In this document: positions 49,890 through 60,157 of the stretch, in pieces
How the letters are laid out: every line of letters starts with the position of its first letter
How positions within the stretch are numbered: position 1 is the stretch's first letter
Assembly (NCBI GenBank): GCA_947599925.1
Contig: CANQFT010000007.1
Location: 1 to 64,000 of the forward strand
Source: an uncultured Oscillospiraceae bacterium
Lineage (GTDB): Bacteria > Bacillota > Clostridia > Oscillospirales > Oscillospiraceae
Reading direction: 5' to 3'
Length of the DNA stretch: 64,000 bases
Program-made: the position numbers and the translations under genes
Notes under the pieces: model-generated
Told to the model about the DNA's origin: nothing
The model's input: only the letters and a program-made list of their open reading frames with translations
Database searches by the model: none

Positions 49890-51518
49890 TCAGCCGAGGC
49901 CCACGTCGGCCCAGCCAGAGCCCTCCACCGCCTCGTGTCCGGCCTCTACGCCGTCCATAAAGGCGGTCTGTTCCTCGGACTGCTTGGCGCTCTGGGCGGC
50001 GTCCATCCAGGCGGGACGGTGGGCGGCCTGGAAGTACATCACGTGCCAGCCGTAGTCGGTCTGGACCAGTCCGGTGTCGCCCTCGGAGCGGGCGTCGTCA
50101 AAGATCCAGTCCTCAAAGGGCTTGACCATATCGCCACGGGCCACGTTGGTGTAGAGGCCGCCGGCGGTGGAGAGGGAGCCGTCCTCGTTGCGGCCGTCGC
50201 CGGAATACTCCTCGGCCAGAGCGCCAAAGGCGTCGGCGGTCTGTTCCCCGGCGGTATACTCGTCCAGCCAGGACTGGGCCTTGGCCCGCGCGGCTTCCTT
50301 TTCCGCGTCGGTGTAGATGATCTGGCCGTTTTCATCGGTCTCGTGTTCCACGGAGGGGTCCGCCTCGTAGGAGGCCAGGATATGGCGCACGTCGATGGTG
50401 GGGTCGTCGGAGAAGTAGCGGCTGTGGAACTGGACCACGTAGTACCCGGCGCCCTCCACCTCAAAGACCTCCGTGTCGCCGTTCTGACGGGCGCTGTCGG
50501 TGAGCCAGTCGGAGTAGGCGTCGGAACCCACCAGGGCGGTGGCGGTGACGCCGATGATGCCGGTGCGGGGCACGGCGGTGAGGCCCTGCTGGGTGGCGAC
50601 GGCGGAGAAGGTGACGTCGGCGTCGGCGGACTGGACGGCGGCGAGGAAGGCGTCGGCCTTGTCCTTGGCGTCGGACAGGGCGGCGGCCCTGGCCTCGTCG
50701 GTGACTTCGATGGCGTTGCCGTCGGCGTCGGTATCGGCGGCGGAGCCGTCAAAGTAGACGTAGTCGTAATCATAGCTGTCCAGCTTGCCGGGGTTGGCGT
50801 CGTAGTAGGCTTGGAGCTCCTCGTCGGAGTAGTCCTCCGTCTGGGCGGTGCTGGCGGTGTAATAGTCGGAGGCCAGGGTGTTCATCTTCAGGTTCTCCAG
50901 GTAGATGGCGTAGGTCATGTTCCGGCCATAGACCCGCTTGAGGTAGGCGTCCCGGCTGCCAAAGCTGTACTGCTTGACCGTGTTGTCCAGGCTCTCCAAG
51001 GCGCTGTCCATCTGGGACTGGGCGTCTTCGGAGAGGGTGTAGCCCGCGGCGTTGGCGGCGTCGTAGAGGGCGCAGACCTGGGTGGCGGTCTCTTTGGCCT
51101 GTTCTTTGAAGTAGTCGTGGAAGGTCTCGCCGCTGGTCTGGTCATAGATTTGCTCTCTGGGGTCCACGGAGATGTCGAAGGTGGTGGTGTACTCGATGCC
51201 CATGGAGCTGTACTGCTGGGCCATATATTGCTCCTGGTTGGCGTAGTAGTTCATGGCGTCATAGTAGTAGTAGTCCATGTCCACCACGGACAGCTTGTGA
51301 TCGCCCACGGTGAGGGCGGTGGTGTGGCGGGAGAAAATGCCGGAGTTCCAAACCAGCAGGGCCGCCACCAGCACCACGGCCACAACGCCGCCCACGATGG
51401 CCAGGATCTTGTTGCGGCGCTTGGCCTGTTCGACTTTCAGCTCCTGCTTCTGCTTTTCCGTCATGCCCATCTCGGCCTGCAGGGCGCGACGTTCGGATTT
51501 CTTCTTTGCTCCGCTCAT
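49890..51518 (-). CDS. Membrane-anchored peptidylprolyl isomerase, PpiC/PrsA-like
   Basis: N-terminal TM, SurA-N-like region, parvulin block VRHILASYEAD...EYSGDGRNEDGSLSTAGGLYTNVARGDMVKPFEDWIFD. Confidence 0.85.
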   Translation of the reverse strand: MSGAKKKSERRALQAEMGMTEKQKQELKVEQAKRRNKILAIVGGVVAVVLVAALLVWNSGIFSRHTTALTVGDHKLSVVDMDYYYYDAMNYYANQEQYMAQQYSSMGIEYTTTFDISVDPREQIYDQTSGETFHDYFKEQAKETATQVCALYDAANAAGYTLSEDAQSQMDSALESLDNTVKQYSFGSRDAYLKRVYGRNMTYAIYLENLKMNTLASDYYTASTAQTEDYSDEELQAYYDANPGKLDSYDYDYVYFDGSAADTDADGNAIEVTDEARAAALSDAKDKADAFLAAVQSADADVTFSAVATQQGLTAVPRTGIIGVTATALVGSDAYSDWLTDSARQNGDTEVFEVEGAGYYVVQFHSRYFSDDPTIDVRHILASYEADPSVEHETDENGQIIYTDAEKEAARAKAQSWLDEYTAGEQTADAFGALAEEYSGDGRNEDGSLSTAGGLYTNVARGDMVKPFEDWIFDDARSEGDTGLVQTDYGWHVMYFQAAHRPAWMDAAQSAKQSEEQTAFMDGVEAGHEAVEGSGWADVGLG

Positions 51519-51655
51519 TGGGTCATTCAGTCCTCTCATGTGTAGTTGGATGGTGCGCGCGGTTTTTTCATACCGATATATTATAACGAATTATAGGGAT
51601 GGACGCAAGAGCCAATTCTATTTTTTTGATAATGTTTACAAATTGTCCGCAAACG

Positions 51656-51840
51656 GGCGATAAAAACGGCCCGGTCTTTCGACCGGGCCGCACCCGCTTT
51701 GGCCGTGTAGGCCCTATTAAAACCTGCACGTGTTGGCAGGTGGGTCGCCTCCGCGCCACTTTACCGCTCCCAACGTCCATTGCCGGTCAAAGCCGGAACG
51801 GGAGGTCTGCGAGCCATGGCGTGAGTACCGGCGTCCCATA
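51656..51840 (-). ncRNA. Putative 6S RNA-like transcript with terminator
   Basis: Minus strand GGGACGCC...GGCGACCC closing pairing around a long interrupted hairpin; TAATAT just upstream; ends CGGCCCGGTCGAAAGACCGGGCCGTTTTTA. Confidence 0.5.
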
Positions 51841-51913
51841 TTAGAAATGTGGGTTAATAAGAAACCCATCACGCACCAAGCAGGAAAGGGGGACACAGGA
51901 AAGGGGGACGGGG

Positions 51914-52198
51914 TCAGGTCTCCTCCTCGTCGGCGAAGATCTGTTCCATGAAGAGGTCGTAGACCTGGTTGAGCTCCTCGTCGGTGTCCGGGGTGGACAG
52001 CAGCTCCTCGCCGTTGTCCTGGATGACCTTCAAGATCACCAGCTCGGCCTCCTGTTCCTCGCCCTCGCCCAGATCGGCGGGAAAGAAGGCCATGTACCGC
52101 ACGCCGTCCATCTCCAGCGCGTCAATGAACTCCAGTTCAATGTCGTTGCCGTCCTCGTCGGTGACGGTGACGAAATCCGGGCCAAATTCATCGCTCAT
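51914..52198 (-). CDS. DUF1292-type protein
   Basis: VTVTDEDGNDIELEFIDALEMDGVRYMAFFPAD acidic protein of the YrzB/DUF1292 type. Confidence 0.88.
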   Translation of the reverse strand: MSDEFGPDFVTVTDEDGNDIELEFIDALEMDGVRYMAFFPADLGEGEEQEAELVILKVIQDNGEELLSTPDTDEELNQVYDLFMEQIFADEEET

Positions 52199-52410
52199 GG
52201 GACTCACCTCTCTCGCGGTTTTCTCCATGGGTATAGTCTACCAGTTTCCCGACAAAAATGCAAGACGGCAGGGAGCCAAAATTTGCCGCCGGATTTTGGC
52301 AAAAGCGGACAGAGGCAAGGGGTGGACAAGATGGAAAAAAGTTGCTATAATATGCCGTGTATACGGCTTTGGCCCGTTCGCCCTGTGGCGTTAAAGTTGA
52401 GGTGAAAACC

Positions 52411-55155
52411 ATGGCAGAACTCCATAAAGCCTCCGAACTGAATGACCGAGAGGAGCCCAGGCGCGCCTCCGGCTCTGCCGCTGGGCGGCAGGGCTCTTCC
52501 TCCGCCCAGCGGCAGAGCCGGAGGAGGAAAAAGAGCCCGTGGCGCACGGTGGGGAAGGTAGTGGGAACCCTCTTGCTGGTCTGTCTGACCACCGGGCTGC
52601 TGCTGGTCTGCTTCGCGGCGGTGTATATCAACTCCGTCATCATCCCGGACGCCAAACAGTGGGTGGCCGACTACGGCGACGGCGGTCTGGTGTCCCTGAC
52701 CTCCACCATGTACTACACCGACGAAAACGGCGCCACCCAGCCCTACCTCACCATCGACAGCGACCAGAACCGCCAGTGGGTCAGCTACGCGGACCTGGAA
52801 AAGACCTATCTGGAGGACGCGCTGGTGGCCATCGAGGACAAGCGGTTCTACGACCACAAGGGCGTGGACTGGATCCGCACCGCCAAGGGCGTTTTGAACT
52901 TGTTCACCGGCGGCTCCATCCAGGGCGGCTCCACCCTGACCCAGCAGTTCATCAAAAACGACACCGGGGAAAACCAGGTCACGGTCAAGCGGAAGATCAC
53001 GGAGATCTACCGGGCGCTGGAGTTTGAAAAGACCCACAGCAAGAAGCAGATCGTGGAGCTCTACCTCAACGAGATCTTCCTGGGCGAGCGGTGCTACGGC
53101 GTGGGCGCGGCCAGCTGGGCCTACTTTGGCAAGGACGTCACCGAGCTGAGCCTGGCCCAGTGCGCCAGCTTGGTGGGCATCACCAACAACCCCTCCCGCT
53201 ACGACCCCTACCTGAACAAAAACGCCGAGGTCACCAACGACCAGGCCAACCGCAGCCGGGCCAAGCTGGTCCTGGACATGATGCTGGAGCAGGGGAAGAT
53301 CGACCAGGCCGCCCACGACGCCGCCTACGCCGAGGTGGACACCATGGAGTTCGTCCGGGGCTCCGCCGAGGGCGGCGGCCCCAGCACGGTATATAATTGG
53401 TATCAGGACCAGGTCATCGACGATGTGATCAACGACCTGATGGAAAAGTATGACTGGACCAGCGAGACCGCCAGCCGCAAGCTCTTTTACGGCGGTTTGT
53501 CCATTTACACCAACGTGGACCTGCGGGTCCAGAACATCGTGGACGAGGTCTACGCCGACCGCTCCAACCTGAACTACGTCTCCAACTCCGGCCAGCCCAT
53601 GCAGTCGGCCATCGTCATCATCGACGACAAGGGCAGGGTGGTGGCCCTGTCCGGCGGCATCGGAGACGACAAGACCCAAAACCGCGCCTGGAGCCGGGCC
53701 AGCGACACCAAGCGGCCCTCCGGCTCATCCATCAAGCCCCTCTCGGTGTACGCCCCCGCCATGGAGATGGGGCTGATCACGCCGTACAGCGTCAGCGACG
53801 ATGTGCCCTACCAGATGCTGGGCGGCACGGCCTGGCCCAAGAACGCGGTGGGCTACTACAAGGGCCTGGACACCATCTCCCACGCCGTGGAGCAGTCGAG
53901 CAACACCGTGGCGGTGCGGGTGCTGGGGGACTATGTGACCCCGCGGGCGTCCTATGACTTCCTGGAACAGCGCTTCCACATCACCAGCCTGGTCCGGGAA
54001 CAGTGGGTCAACGACCAGAAGTTCAGCGATCTGGACCTCGCGCCGCTGGCCCTGGGCGGTCTGACCAAGGGCGTGTCCGTCTACGAGATGGCCGCGGCCT
54101 ACGCCACCTTCCCCAACATGGGCCGGTATGTGCCGCCCAGGACCTACTCCAAGGTGGTGGACGCCGACGGGACCGTGCTGCTGGACCGCACCGGGGACGG
54201 GGAGTACGTACTCAAAGAGAGCACGGCCTACTATATGAACAATATGCTCCGCGGCGTTGTCACCGGCAGCAACGGCACCGGCACCGACGCCGCCTTCCCC
54301 GGCATGACCATCGCCGGCAAGACCGGCACCACCACCGCCCAAAAGGACCTCTGGTTCGTGGGCTACACACCCTATTACACCGCCGCGGTCTGGGTGGGCT
54401 ATGACCGGCAGGAGCGGCTGGGCAACATCGGCCATCCCCAGAACATCCTCTGGAAAAAGGTGATGAGCCAGGTCCACGAGGGCCTGCCCAACAAGGACTT
54501 CCCCAGGCCCGTGGGGGAGGAGGTGGTCACGGCCAGCTACTGTCTGGACAGCGGCCTGGCCCCCACCGAGCTCTGCGCCGCCGACGCGCGGGGAAGCCGC
54601 GTGGCCACGGGGTATTTTGTCAGCGGCGACCAGCCCACCAAAGCCTGTGACCGCCATGTGGCGGTCCAGGTCTGCGTGGACGACCCCTACCGCAACGAGG
54701 AGACCGGCGAGGAGACCGGGCGCTACCATCTGGCCGGGGAGTTCTGCCCAGAGGAGAGCGTCAGGACCGTGGCCGTTCTGGACTACTACCGGGAAGGGGC
54801 CGCGGCCACGGTGTCCGCCTCCGACTCCGGCGCGCTGTTGAGCAGCTACAAGCAGGGCGAGACCTGCACCGTCCACGACGCCGATTGGGTCCCCGGCGCC
54901 GACCCCTTTGACCCCAGCGACCCCTCTACCTGGCCCCTGGACGACCCGGATTTTGACATCAACGACCCGGACACATGGCCCCTCACCATCCCCGACACAG
55001 AGGACCCTGTCCCCTCCGGCTCCCCAGGGCCCTCGCCCAGCGACCACCCCTCGCCGCCCGCCAGCGCCGAGCCCGCGCCCACGCCCTCCGTCGGCCCGGA
55101 GCAGGGCCCGCCCAGCGCCGAGCCCTACGTCCCCGTGGGCATCCCCGTTGACTGA
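52411..55155 (+). CDS. Class A penicillin-binding protein (PBP1A family)
   Basis: Transglycosylase ALVAIEDKRFYDHKGVDW...GGSTLTQQFIKN; transpeptidase KRPSGSSIKPLSVY, KTGTT; Asp/Pro-rich C-terminal tail; promoter TGGACA-17-TATAAT at 52323-52351. Confidence 0.93.
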   Translation: MAELHKASELNDREEPRRASGSAAGRQGSSSAQRQSRRRKKSPWRTVGKVVGTLLLVCLTTGLLLVCFAAVYINSVIIPDAKQWVADYGDGGLVSLTSTMYYTDENGATQPYLTIDSDQNRQWVSYADLEKTYLEDALVAIEDKRFYDHKGVDWIRTAKGVLNLFTGGSIQGGSTLTQQFIKNDTGENQVTVKRKITEIYRALEFEKTHSKKQIVELYLNEIFLGERCYGVGAASWAYFGKDVTELSLAQCASLVGITNNPSRYDPYLNKNAEVTNDQANRSRAKLVLDMMLEQGKIDQAAHDAAYAEVDTMEFVRGSAEGGGPSTVYNWYQDQVIDDVINDLMEKYDWTSETASRKLFYGGLSIYTNVDLRVQNIVDEVYADRSNLNYVSNSGQPMQSAIVIIDDKGRVVALSGGIGDDKTQNRAWSRASDTKRPSGSSIKPLSVYAPAMEMGLITPYSVSDDVPYQMLGGTAWPKNAVGYYKGLDTISHAVEQSSNTVAVRVLGDYVTPRASYDFLEQRFHITSLVREQWVNDQKFSDLDLAPLALGGLTKGVSVYEMAAAYATFPNMGRYVPPRTYSKVVDADGTVLLDRTGDGEYVLKESTAYYMNNMLRGVVTGSNGTGTDAAFPGMTIAGKTGTTTAQKDLWFVGYTPYYTAAVWVGYDRQERLGNIGHPQNILWKKVMSQVHEGLPNKDFPRPVGEEVVTASYCLDSGLAPTELCAADARGSRVATGYFVSGDQPTKACDRHVAVQVCVDDPYRNEETGEETGRYHLAGEFCPEESVRTVAVLDYYREGAAATVSASDSGALLSSYKQGETCTVHDADWVPGADPFDPSDPSTWPLDDPDFDINDPDTWPLTIPDTEDPVPSGSPGPSPSDHPSPPASAEPAPTPSVGPEQGPPSAEPYVPVGIPVD

Positions 55156-55381
55156 CCCCGCCGCCGGAGCAGGTCCCTGACCTCTCCGGCGGCGTCTTTG
55201 CGTTCCTGGGGGATTTGTGCGTTTTGGATAGATTTTTGAGGGATGGGCCCGCAAAAATGGTGGCTTTCCCAGGGGCGTTTTCGTTGCAATTCCCGGTGGG
55301 CTGTGTTAGAATATTGTACGCTCTCCGGCAACAAATGCCCTCGCACCAGAGACGGCGCCAAGGGGAGATCGAGGTGAGACC

Positions 55382-55825
55382 GTGGTCGGCACAGGGAAAT
55401 ACTACATCGTGGACAGCGCGGTTTTGCCGGAGATATTCATCCGCGTGGTAGAGGCCAAGCGGCTGTTGGACACCGGCGAGGCCGCCACCATCAACCAGGC
55501 CGCGGCCCAGGCCGGGGTCAGCCGCAGCGCGTACTATAAGTATAAGGATATGGTCCGGCCCTTTCACGATATGCTCAGCGGGCGCATCGTCACGGTGCGG
55601 CTGACGCTGAAGGACCAGCCCGGCGTGCTGTCCGACGTGCTCAACGTCATCGCCTCTCTGGGCGGGAACCTGCTGACCATCAACCAGTCCATCCCCTCCG
55701 GCGGCGCCGCGGCGGTGGCGGTGAGCGTGGAGACCTCGGACCTGACCGTATCGCTGGATGAGTTTTTGTCCCGCACGGCCCAGGTGCGCGGGGTGTTGAA
55801 ATACGAGACTCTGGCAGGACAATAG
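55382..55825 (+). CDS. ACT domain-containing protein (UPF0735/PheB type)
   Basis: HTH-like INQAAAQAGVSRSAYYKYKD followed by ACT domain; upstream of hom. Confidence 0.88.
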   Translation: MVGTGKYYIVDSAVLPEIFIRVVEAKRLLDTGEAATINQAAAQAGVSRSAYYKYKDMVRPFHDMLSGRIVTVRLTLKDQPGVLSDVLNVIASLGGNLLTINQSIPSGGAAAVAVSVETSDLTVSLDEFLSRTAQVRGVLKYETLAGQ

Positions 55826-55840
55826 GAGGGAACAAAAGAT

Positions 55841-57073
55841 ATGACGCAGGTTGCGATCCTCGGCTTTGGCGTGGTGGGCTCCGGCGTGGCCGAGGTCATC
55901 CGGCGCAACAGCGGCCCCATCACAGCGCGGGCCGGCGCGGGCTTTGAGGTCAAGTATATCCTGGATGTGCGGGACTTCCCAGACAGCCCCTACGCGGGCA
56001 AGTTCGTCAAGGACTTCGCCGTCATCGAGAAAGACCCGGAGGTGGAGGTGGTCATCGAGACCATCGGCGGCTGTAAGGCGGCCTACGACTTCACCCAGCG
56101 GGCCCTGCGGGCGGGGAAGAGCGTGGTCACCTCCAACAAAGAACTGGTGGCCCAGCACGGCTATGAGCTCCTGGAACTGGCCCGGGAAAACCAGGTCAGC
56201 TACCGCTTTGAGGCCAGCGTGGGCGGCGGCATCCCCATTTTGCACCCCCTGTCCCAGTGCCTGGCCGCCAACAAGATCACCGAGGTCCAGGGCATCCTGA
56301 ACGGCACCACCAACTATATCCTCACCCACATGTTCGGCACGGGCATCTCCTTTGACGAGGCACTGCGGCAGGCCCAGCAGCGGGGCTACGCCGAGCACGA
56401 CCCCACCGCCGACATCGAGGGCATCGACGCCTGCCGGAAGATCTGCATCCTGGCGGCCATCGCCTTTGGCCGCCATGTCTACCCCCACCAGGTGCCCACC
56501 CAGGGCATCACCAAGATCACCCTGGCCGACGTGTCCTACGCCTACGCCGCGGGGATGAAGGTGAAACTGCTGGGGCGGGCCATCTGGCGGGAAGAGGGCA
56601 AGGTGATGGCCTACGTGGCCCCCCACTTTGTCTCCATCCACGATCCGCTGGCCGGCGTGGAGGACGTGTTCAACGCCATCACCGTCCGGGGCAACGCCAT
56701 TGGGGACGTGATGTTCTACGGACGGGGCGCGGGGATGCTGCCCACGGCCTCCGCTGTGGTGGCCGATGTGATCGACGCCAAACAGCACGCGCGCACCCGC
56801 CGCTTTCTGGGCTGGGACGAGGGCGGAGAGGACTACGTGATCGGCCCGGAGACCCTTGTGACCCAGTGGTTCCTGCGGCTGGAGGGCTCCATCCGGGACT
56901 GGGAGTGCCTGGGCCCCGTGACCAGCCTGGCCCGCGCCGGCGCGGGCGCCCAGTGCGACGAGGTGGGCGTGATCACCGAGCCCATGAGCCAACTGGAGCT
57001 GGAAAAGCGGCTGGGCGGACGGCGGACCCTCAGCACCATCCGGGTGTTGGACGAAAGCCCCGACCTGGCATAA
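55841..57073 (+). CDS. hom: Homoserine dehydrogenase
   Basis: ILGFGVVGSGVAEVI, VVTSNKELVAQHG, GILNGTTNYIL, C-terminal ACT domain. Confidence 0.94.
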   Translation: MTQVAILGFGVVGSGVAEVIRRNSGPITARAGAGFEVKYILDVRDFPDSPYAGKFVKDFAVIEKDPEVEVVIETIGGCKAAYDFTQRALRAGKSVVTSNKELVAQHGYELLELARENQVSYRFEASVGGGIPILHPLSQCLAANKITEVQGILNGTTNYILTHMFGTGISFDEALRQAQQRGYAEHDPTADIEGIDACRKICILAAIAFGRHVYPHQVPTQGITKITLADVSYAYAAGMKVKLLGRAIWREEGKVMAYVAPHFVSIHDPLAGVEDVFNAITVRGNAIGDVMFYGRGAGMLPTASAVVADVIDAKQHARTRRFLGWDEGGEDYVIGPETLVTQWFLRLEGSIRDWECLGPVTSLARAGAGAQCDEVGVITEPMSQLELEKRLGGRRTLSTIRVLDESPDLA

Positions 57074-57135
57074 GATAGGTTGGCGCGAAGAATGTGATTC
57101 TCAGCGGCCCGCGGGCCGGGAAGGTTGGGTTTACT

Positions 57136-58359
57136 ATGGGACTGATCGTGCAGAAATTTGGCGGCAGCTCGGTGGCTGACGCCGACCGGGTGAGAAACGT
57201 CGCCCGGATCATTACGGAGACTTACCGCAGAGGGCACAAGGTGGTGGTGGTGCTCTCCGCCCAGGGCGATACCACCGACGACCTCATCGAAAAGGCCATG
57301 GAGATCAACAGCCACCCCTCCAAGCGGGAGATGGATATGCTGCTCTCCACCGGCGAGCAGATCTCCTGCGCCCTGTGCGCTATGGCCATCGAGAACCTGG
57401 GCTGTCCGGTGGTCTCCCTCACCGGCTGGCAGGCGGGGGTGCGGACCAACTCCGCCTACGGCAACGCCCGCATCAAGCGCATCGAGCCTGAGCGCATCCT
57501 GGCCGAGCTTGACAAAAACGCCATCGTCATCGTCACCGGCTTTCAGGGCATCAACAAGTATGACGACGTCACCACTCTGGGCCGGGGCGGTTCAGACACC
57601 TCGGCGGTGGCCCTGGCCGCCGCGCTCCACGCGGACCTCTGCCAGATCTACACCGACGTGGACGGGGTCTACACCGCCGACCCGCGGCTGGTCCCCAGCG
57701 CACGCAAGTTGGAGGAGATCACCTTTGACGAGATGCTGGAGCTGGCCACCCTGGGCGCCCAGGTGCTCCACAACCGCTCGGTGGAAATGGCCAAGCGTTA
57801 CCATATCGATCTGGAGGTCATCTCCAGTTTCTCCGGCCAGCCGGGGACCAAAGTGAAGGAGGTTGCGAAAAGCATGGAAGACACTCATATTTCTGGCGTG
57901 GCGAAAGACAAAAACGTGGCCCGTCTGGCCCTGGTGGGCCTGGAGGACGAGCCGGGCATCGCCTTTAAGATCTTCTCGCTGCTCGCCGGGAGCGGCATCA
58001 ACGTGGACATCATCCTCCAGTCCATCGGCCGGGACGACACCAAGGACATCAGCTTCACCGTGGTGAAAAGCGACATGGAGCTGGCCCAGAAACTGCTGGA
58101 GGAGCACAAGGACGTCATCCACTTTGACCACATCGACGTGTCCGGCAACATCGCCAAGGTCTCCATCGTTGGCGCGGGCATGATCAACAATCCCGGCGTG
58201 GCCGCCACCATGTTCGAGGCCCTGTTCAACGCGGGCATCAACATCCACATGATCTCTACCAGCGAGATCAAGGTCTCCGTGCTGGTGGACGCCAACGACG
58301 CCGACAGGGCCGTCCAGGTGGTCCACGACAAGTTCTACGGCGAGATCGGCGGCAAATAA
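57136..58359 (+). CDS. lysC: Aspartate kinase
   Basis: VQKFGGSSVADADRVRNVA, GRGGSDTSAVALAAAL, two ACT domains. Confidence 0.95.
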   Translation: MGLIVQKFGGSSVADADRVRNVARIITETYRRGHKVVVVLSAQGDTTDDLIEKAMEINSHPSKREMDMLLSTGEQISCALCAMAIENLGCPVVSLTGWQAGVRTNSAYGNARIKRIEPERILAELDKNAIVIVTGFQGINKYDDVTTLGRGGSDTSAVALAAALHADLCQIYTDVDGVYTADPRLVPSARKLEEITFDEMLELATLGAQVLHNRSVEMAKRYHIDLEVISSFSGQPGTKVKEVAKSMEDTHISGVAKDKNVARLALVGLEDEPGIAFKIFSLLAGSGINVDIILQSIGRDDTKDISFTVVKSDMELAQKLLEEHKDVIHFDHIDVSGNIAKVSIVGAGMINNPGVAATMFEALFNAGINIHMISTSEIKVSVLVDANDADRAVQVVHDKFYGEIGGK

Positions 58360-58362
58360 TTC

Positions 58363-58603
58363 TTGACAAGCCCGGTCCGGTGTGCTAAAATACCTCTTAC
58401 CTATGGAAAGGGCCTCTTTTTTGCGGGCATTTTACGGTGTATGTCGGCAAAACCCTTTCACACAGACATAGGGAGGCAATGCGCCGGACTGCACCGTAAC
58501 GCCGACAAAAAGGGCATTGCGCCCTTTTGCGTTGCCGGGTCCGGCCTCCCGCCGGACCCGGTTTTTTTCTGGGTCGGCAAATACGAAAAGGAGGTGCCGA
58601 ACA
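58363..58603 (+). promoter_or_regulatory. rpmG leader with promoter and strong intrinsic terminator/attenuator
   Basis: TTGACA-17-TAAAAT; hairpin AAAAGGGC/GCCCTTTT; terminator CCGGGTCCGGC-ctccc-GCCGGACCCGG-T7 at 58535-58568 upstream of the rpmG SD. Confidence 0.65.
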
Positions 58604-58768
58604 GTGGCAAAGGCTGGGAACCGCGTCAAGATCGTCCTGCGCTGCAGCGAGTGCAAACAGCGCAACTACCAGACCAACAAGAACAAGAAGAACACCCCTG
58701 ACCGTCTGGAGCTGAAGAAGTACTGCCCCTTCTGCAGAAAGCACACCGTCCACAACGAAACCAAGTGA
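58604..58768 (+). CDS. rpmG: 50S ribosomal protein L33 (Cys-containing form)
   Basis: [51 protein letters not shown] start. Confidence 0.96.
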   Translation: MAKAGNRVKIVLRCSECKQRNYQTNKNKKNTPDRLELKKYCPFCRKHTVHNETK

Positions 58769-58811
58769 CTTGCCCTCCAAAGGCGCACTAAGAAAGAAGG
58801 GTATGTGAAAC

Positions 58812-59108
58812 ATGACCGAGCAAGAAAAGCTGCCTGAGAATCAGGCACAGGCCGCCAAGGCCGCCAAGGCGGACAAGCCCGCCAAGGCCGCCAAGAAAAA
58901 GCCGGGCTTCTTCGCCAAGATCGCCCGCTGGTTCCGGGAGATGAAGAGCGAGCTGAAGAAGGTCCAGTGGCCCACATGGAAACAGACCTGGAACAACACC
59001 CTGACCGTCATCGTCTGCGTCATTCTGGTGGGCGTATTCCTGTGGGTATTCGACCTGGTGGCCCGGCTGATCATTGACGCTCTGCTGGCTCTGGCTGGTA
59101 AGGGCTGA
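58812..59108 (+). CDS. secE: Preprotein translocase subunit SecE
   Basis: WFREMKSELKKVQWPTWKQTWNNTLTVIV; between rpmG and nusG. Confidence 0.95.
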   Translation: MTEQEKLPENQAQAAKAAKADKPAKAAKKKPGFFAKIARWFREMKSELKKVQWPTWKQTWNNTLTVIVCVILVGVFLWVFDLVARLIIDALLALAGKG

Positions 59109-59121
59109 GAGGGACAGCGCC

Positions 59122-59646
59122 ATGGCAGAGAGCGCGAAATGGTACGTGGCACACACCTACTCCGGCTATGAGAACACCGTGGCCGCTACCATTGAAAAAG
59201 CGGTGGAAAACCGCAATATGCACGACTTGATCCAGGAGATCAACATCCCCATGGAAACCGTCACCGAGATCACCGACAACGGCCCCAAGACCTTCGAGCG
59301 CAAGGTCTTTCCCGGCTATGTGCTGGTGAAGATGGTGATGACGGATGAGGCGTGGCACCTGGTCCGCAACATCCGCGGCGTCACCGGCTTCGTGGGGGAG
59401 GGCAGCAACAAGCCCATCCCTCTGACCGAAGCGGAGATCGCCAACCTGGGCGTGGAGAAAAAACACGTTGAGGTCTCCTATCAGCTGGGCGACAGCGTGA
59501 AGATCACCGACGGCGCGCTGGAGTCCTTCCTGGGCACCGTGGAGGAGATCGACCTGGAGCGCGGCAAGGTCAGCGTCAAGGTCTCCATGTTTGGCCGGGA
59601 CACCCCGGTGGAACTGGAGTTGGACCAAATCGAGCGGGTGGACTAA
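59122..59646 (+). CDS. nusG: Transcription termination/antitermination protein NusG
   Basis: KWYVAHTYSGYENTVAATIEKAVENR, KVFPGYVLVKM, KOW domain. Confidence 0.96.
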   Translation: MAESAKWYVAHTYSGYENTVAATIEKAVENRNMHDLIQEINIPMETVTEITDNGPKTFERKVFPGYVLVKMVMTDEAWHLVRNIRGVTGFVGEGSNKPIPLTEAEIANLGVEKKHVEVSYQLGDSVKITDGALESFLGTVEEIDLERGKVSVKVSMFGRDTPVELELDQIERVD

Positions 59647-59718
59647 GCCCCATTCCCCGCCGTGGGAGGAGCCCCAGGCGGCTCCGCCAAACCACATTTT
59701 ATCTAGGAGGTGCTTTCA

Positions 59719-60144
59719 GTGGCACAGAAAGTAGTAGGTTACGTCAAGTTGCAGATCCCCGCGGGCAAGGCAACGCCCGCTCCCCCTGTTGGCCCCGCTC
59801 TGGGTCAGCACGGCATCAACATCGCCGGCTTCACCAAGGAGTTCAACGAGCGCACCAAGAACGACATGGGCATGATCATCCCCGTGGTCATCACCGTCTA
59901 TGCCGACCGCTCCTTCTCCTTCATCACCAAGACCCCTCCCGCCGCCGTCCTCATCAAGAAGGCTTGCAACATCGAAAAAGCCTCCGGCGTGCCCAACAAA
60001 GAGAAGGTCGCCACCATCAGCAAAGAGGACATTCGCAAGATCGCCGAGACCAAGATGCCCGACCTGAACGCCGGCAGCATCGAGGCCGCCATGAGCATGA
60101 TCGCCGGGACTGCCCGCTCCATGGGCGTCGTGGTGGGCGACTAA
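59719..60144 (+). CDS. rplK: 50S ribosomal protein L11
   Basis: [27 protein letters not shown]. Confidence 0.97.
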   Translation: MAQKVVGYVKLQIPAGKATPAPPVGPALGQHGINIAGFTKEFNERTKNDMGMIIPVVITVYADRSFSFITKTPPAAVLIKKACNIEKASGVPNKEKVATISKEDIRKIAETKMPDLNAGSIEAAMSMIAGTARSMGVVVGD

Positions 60145-60157
60145 AGGAGGGATCAGC

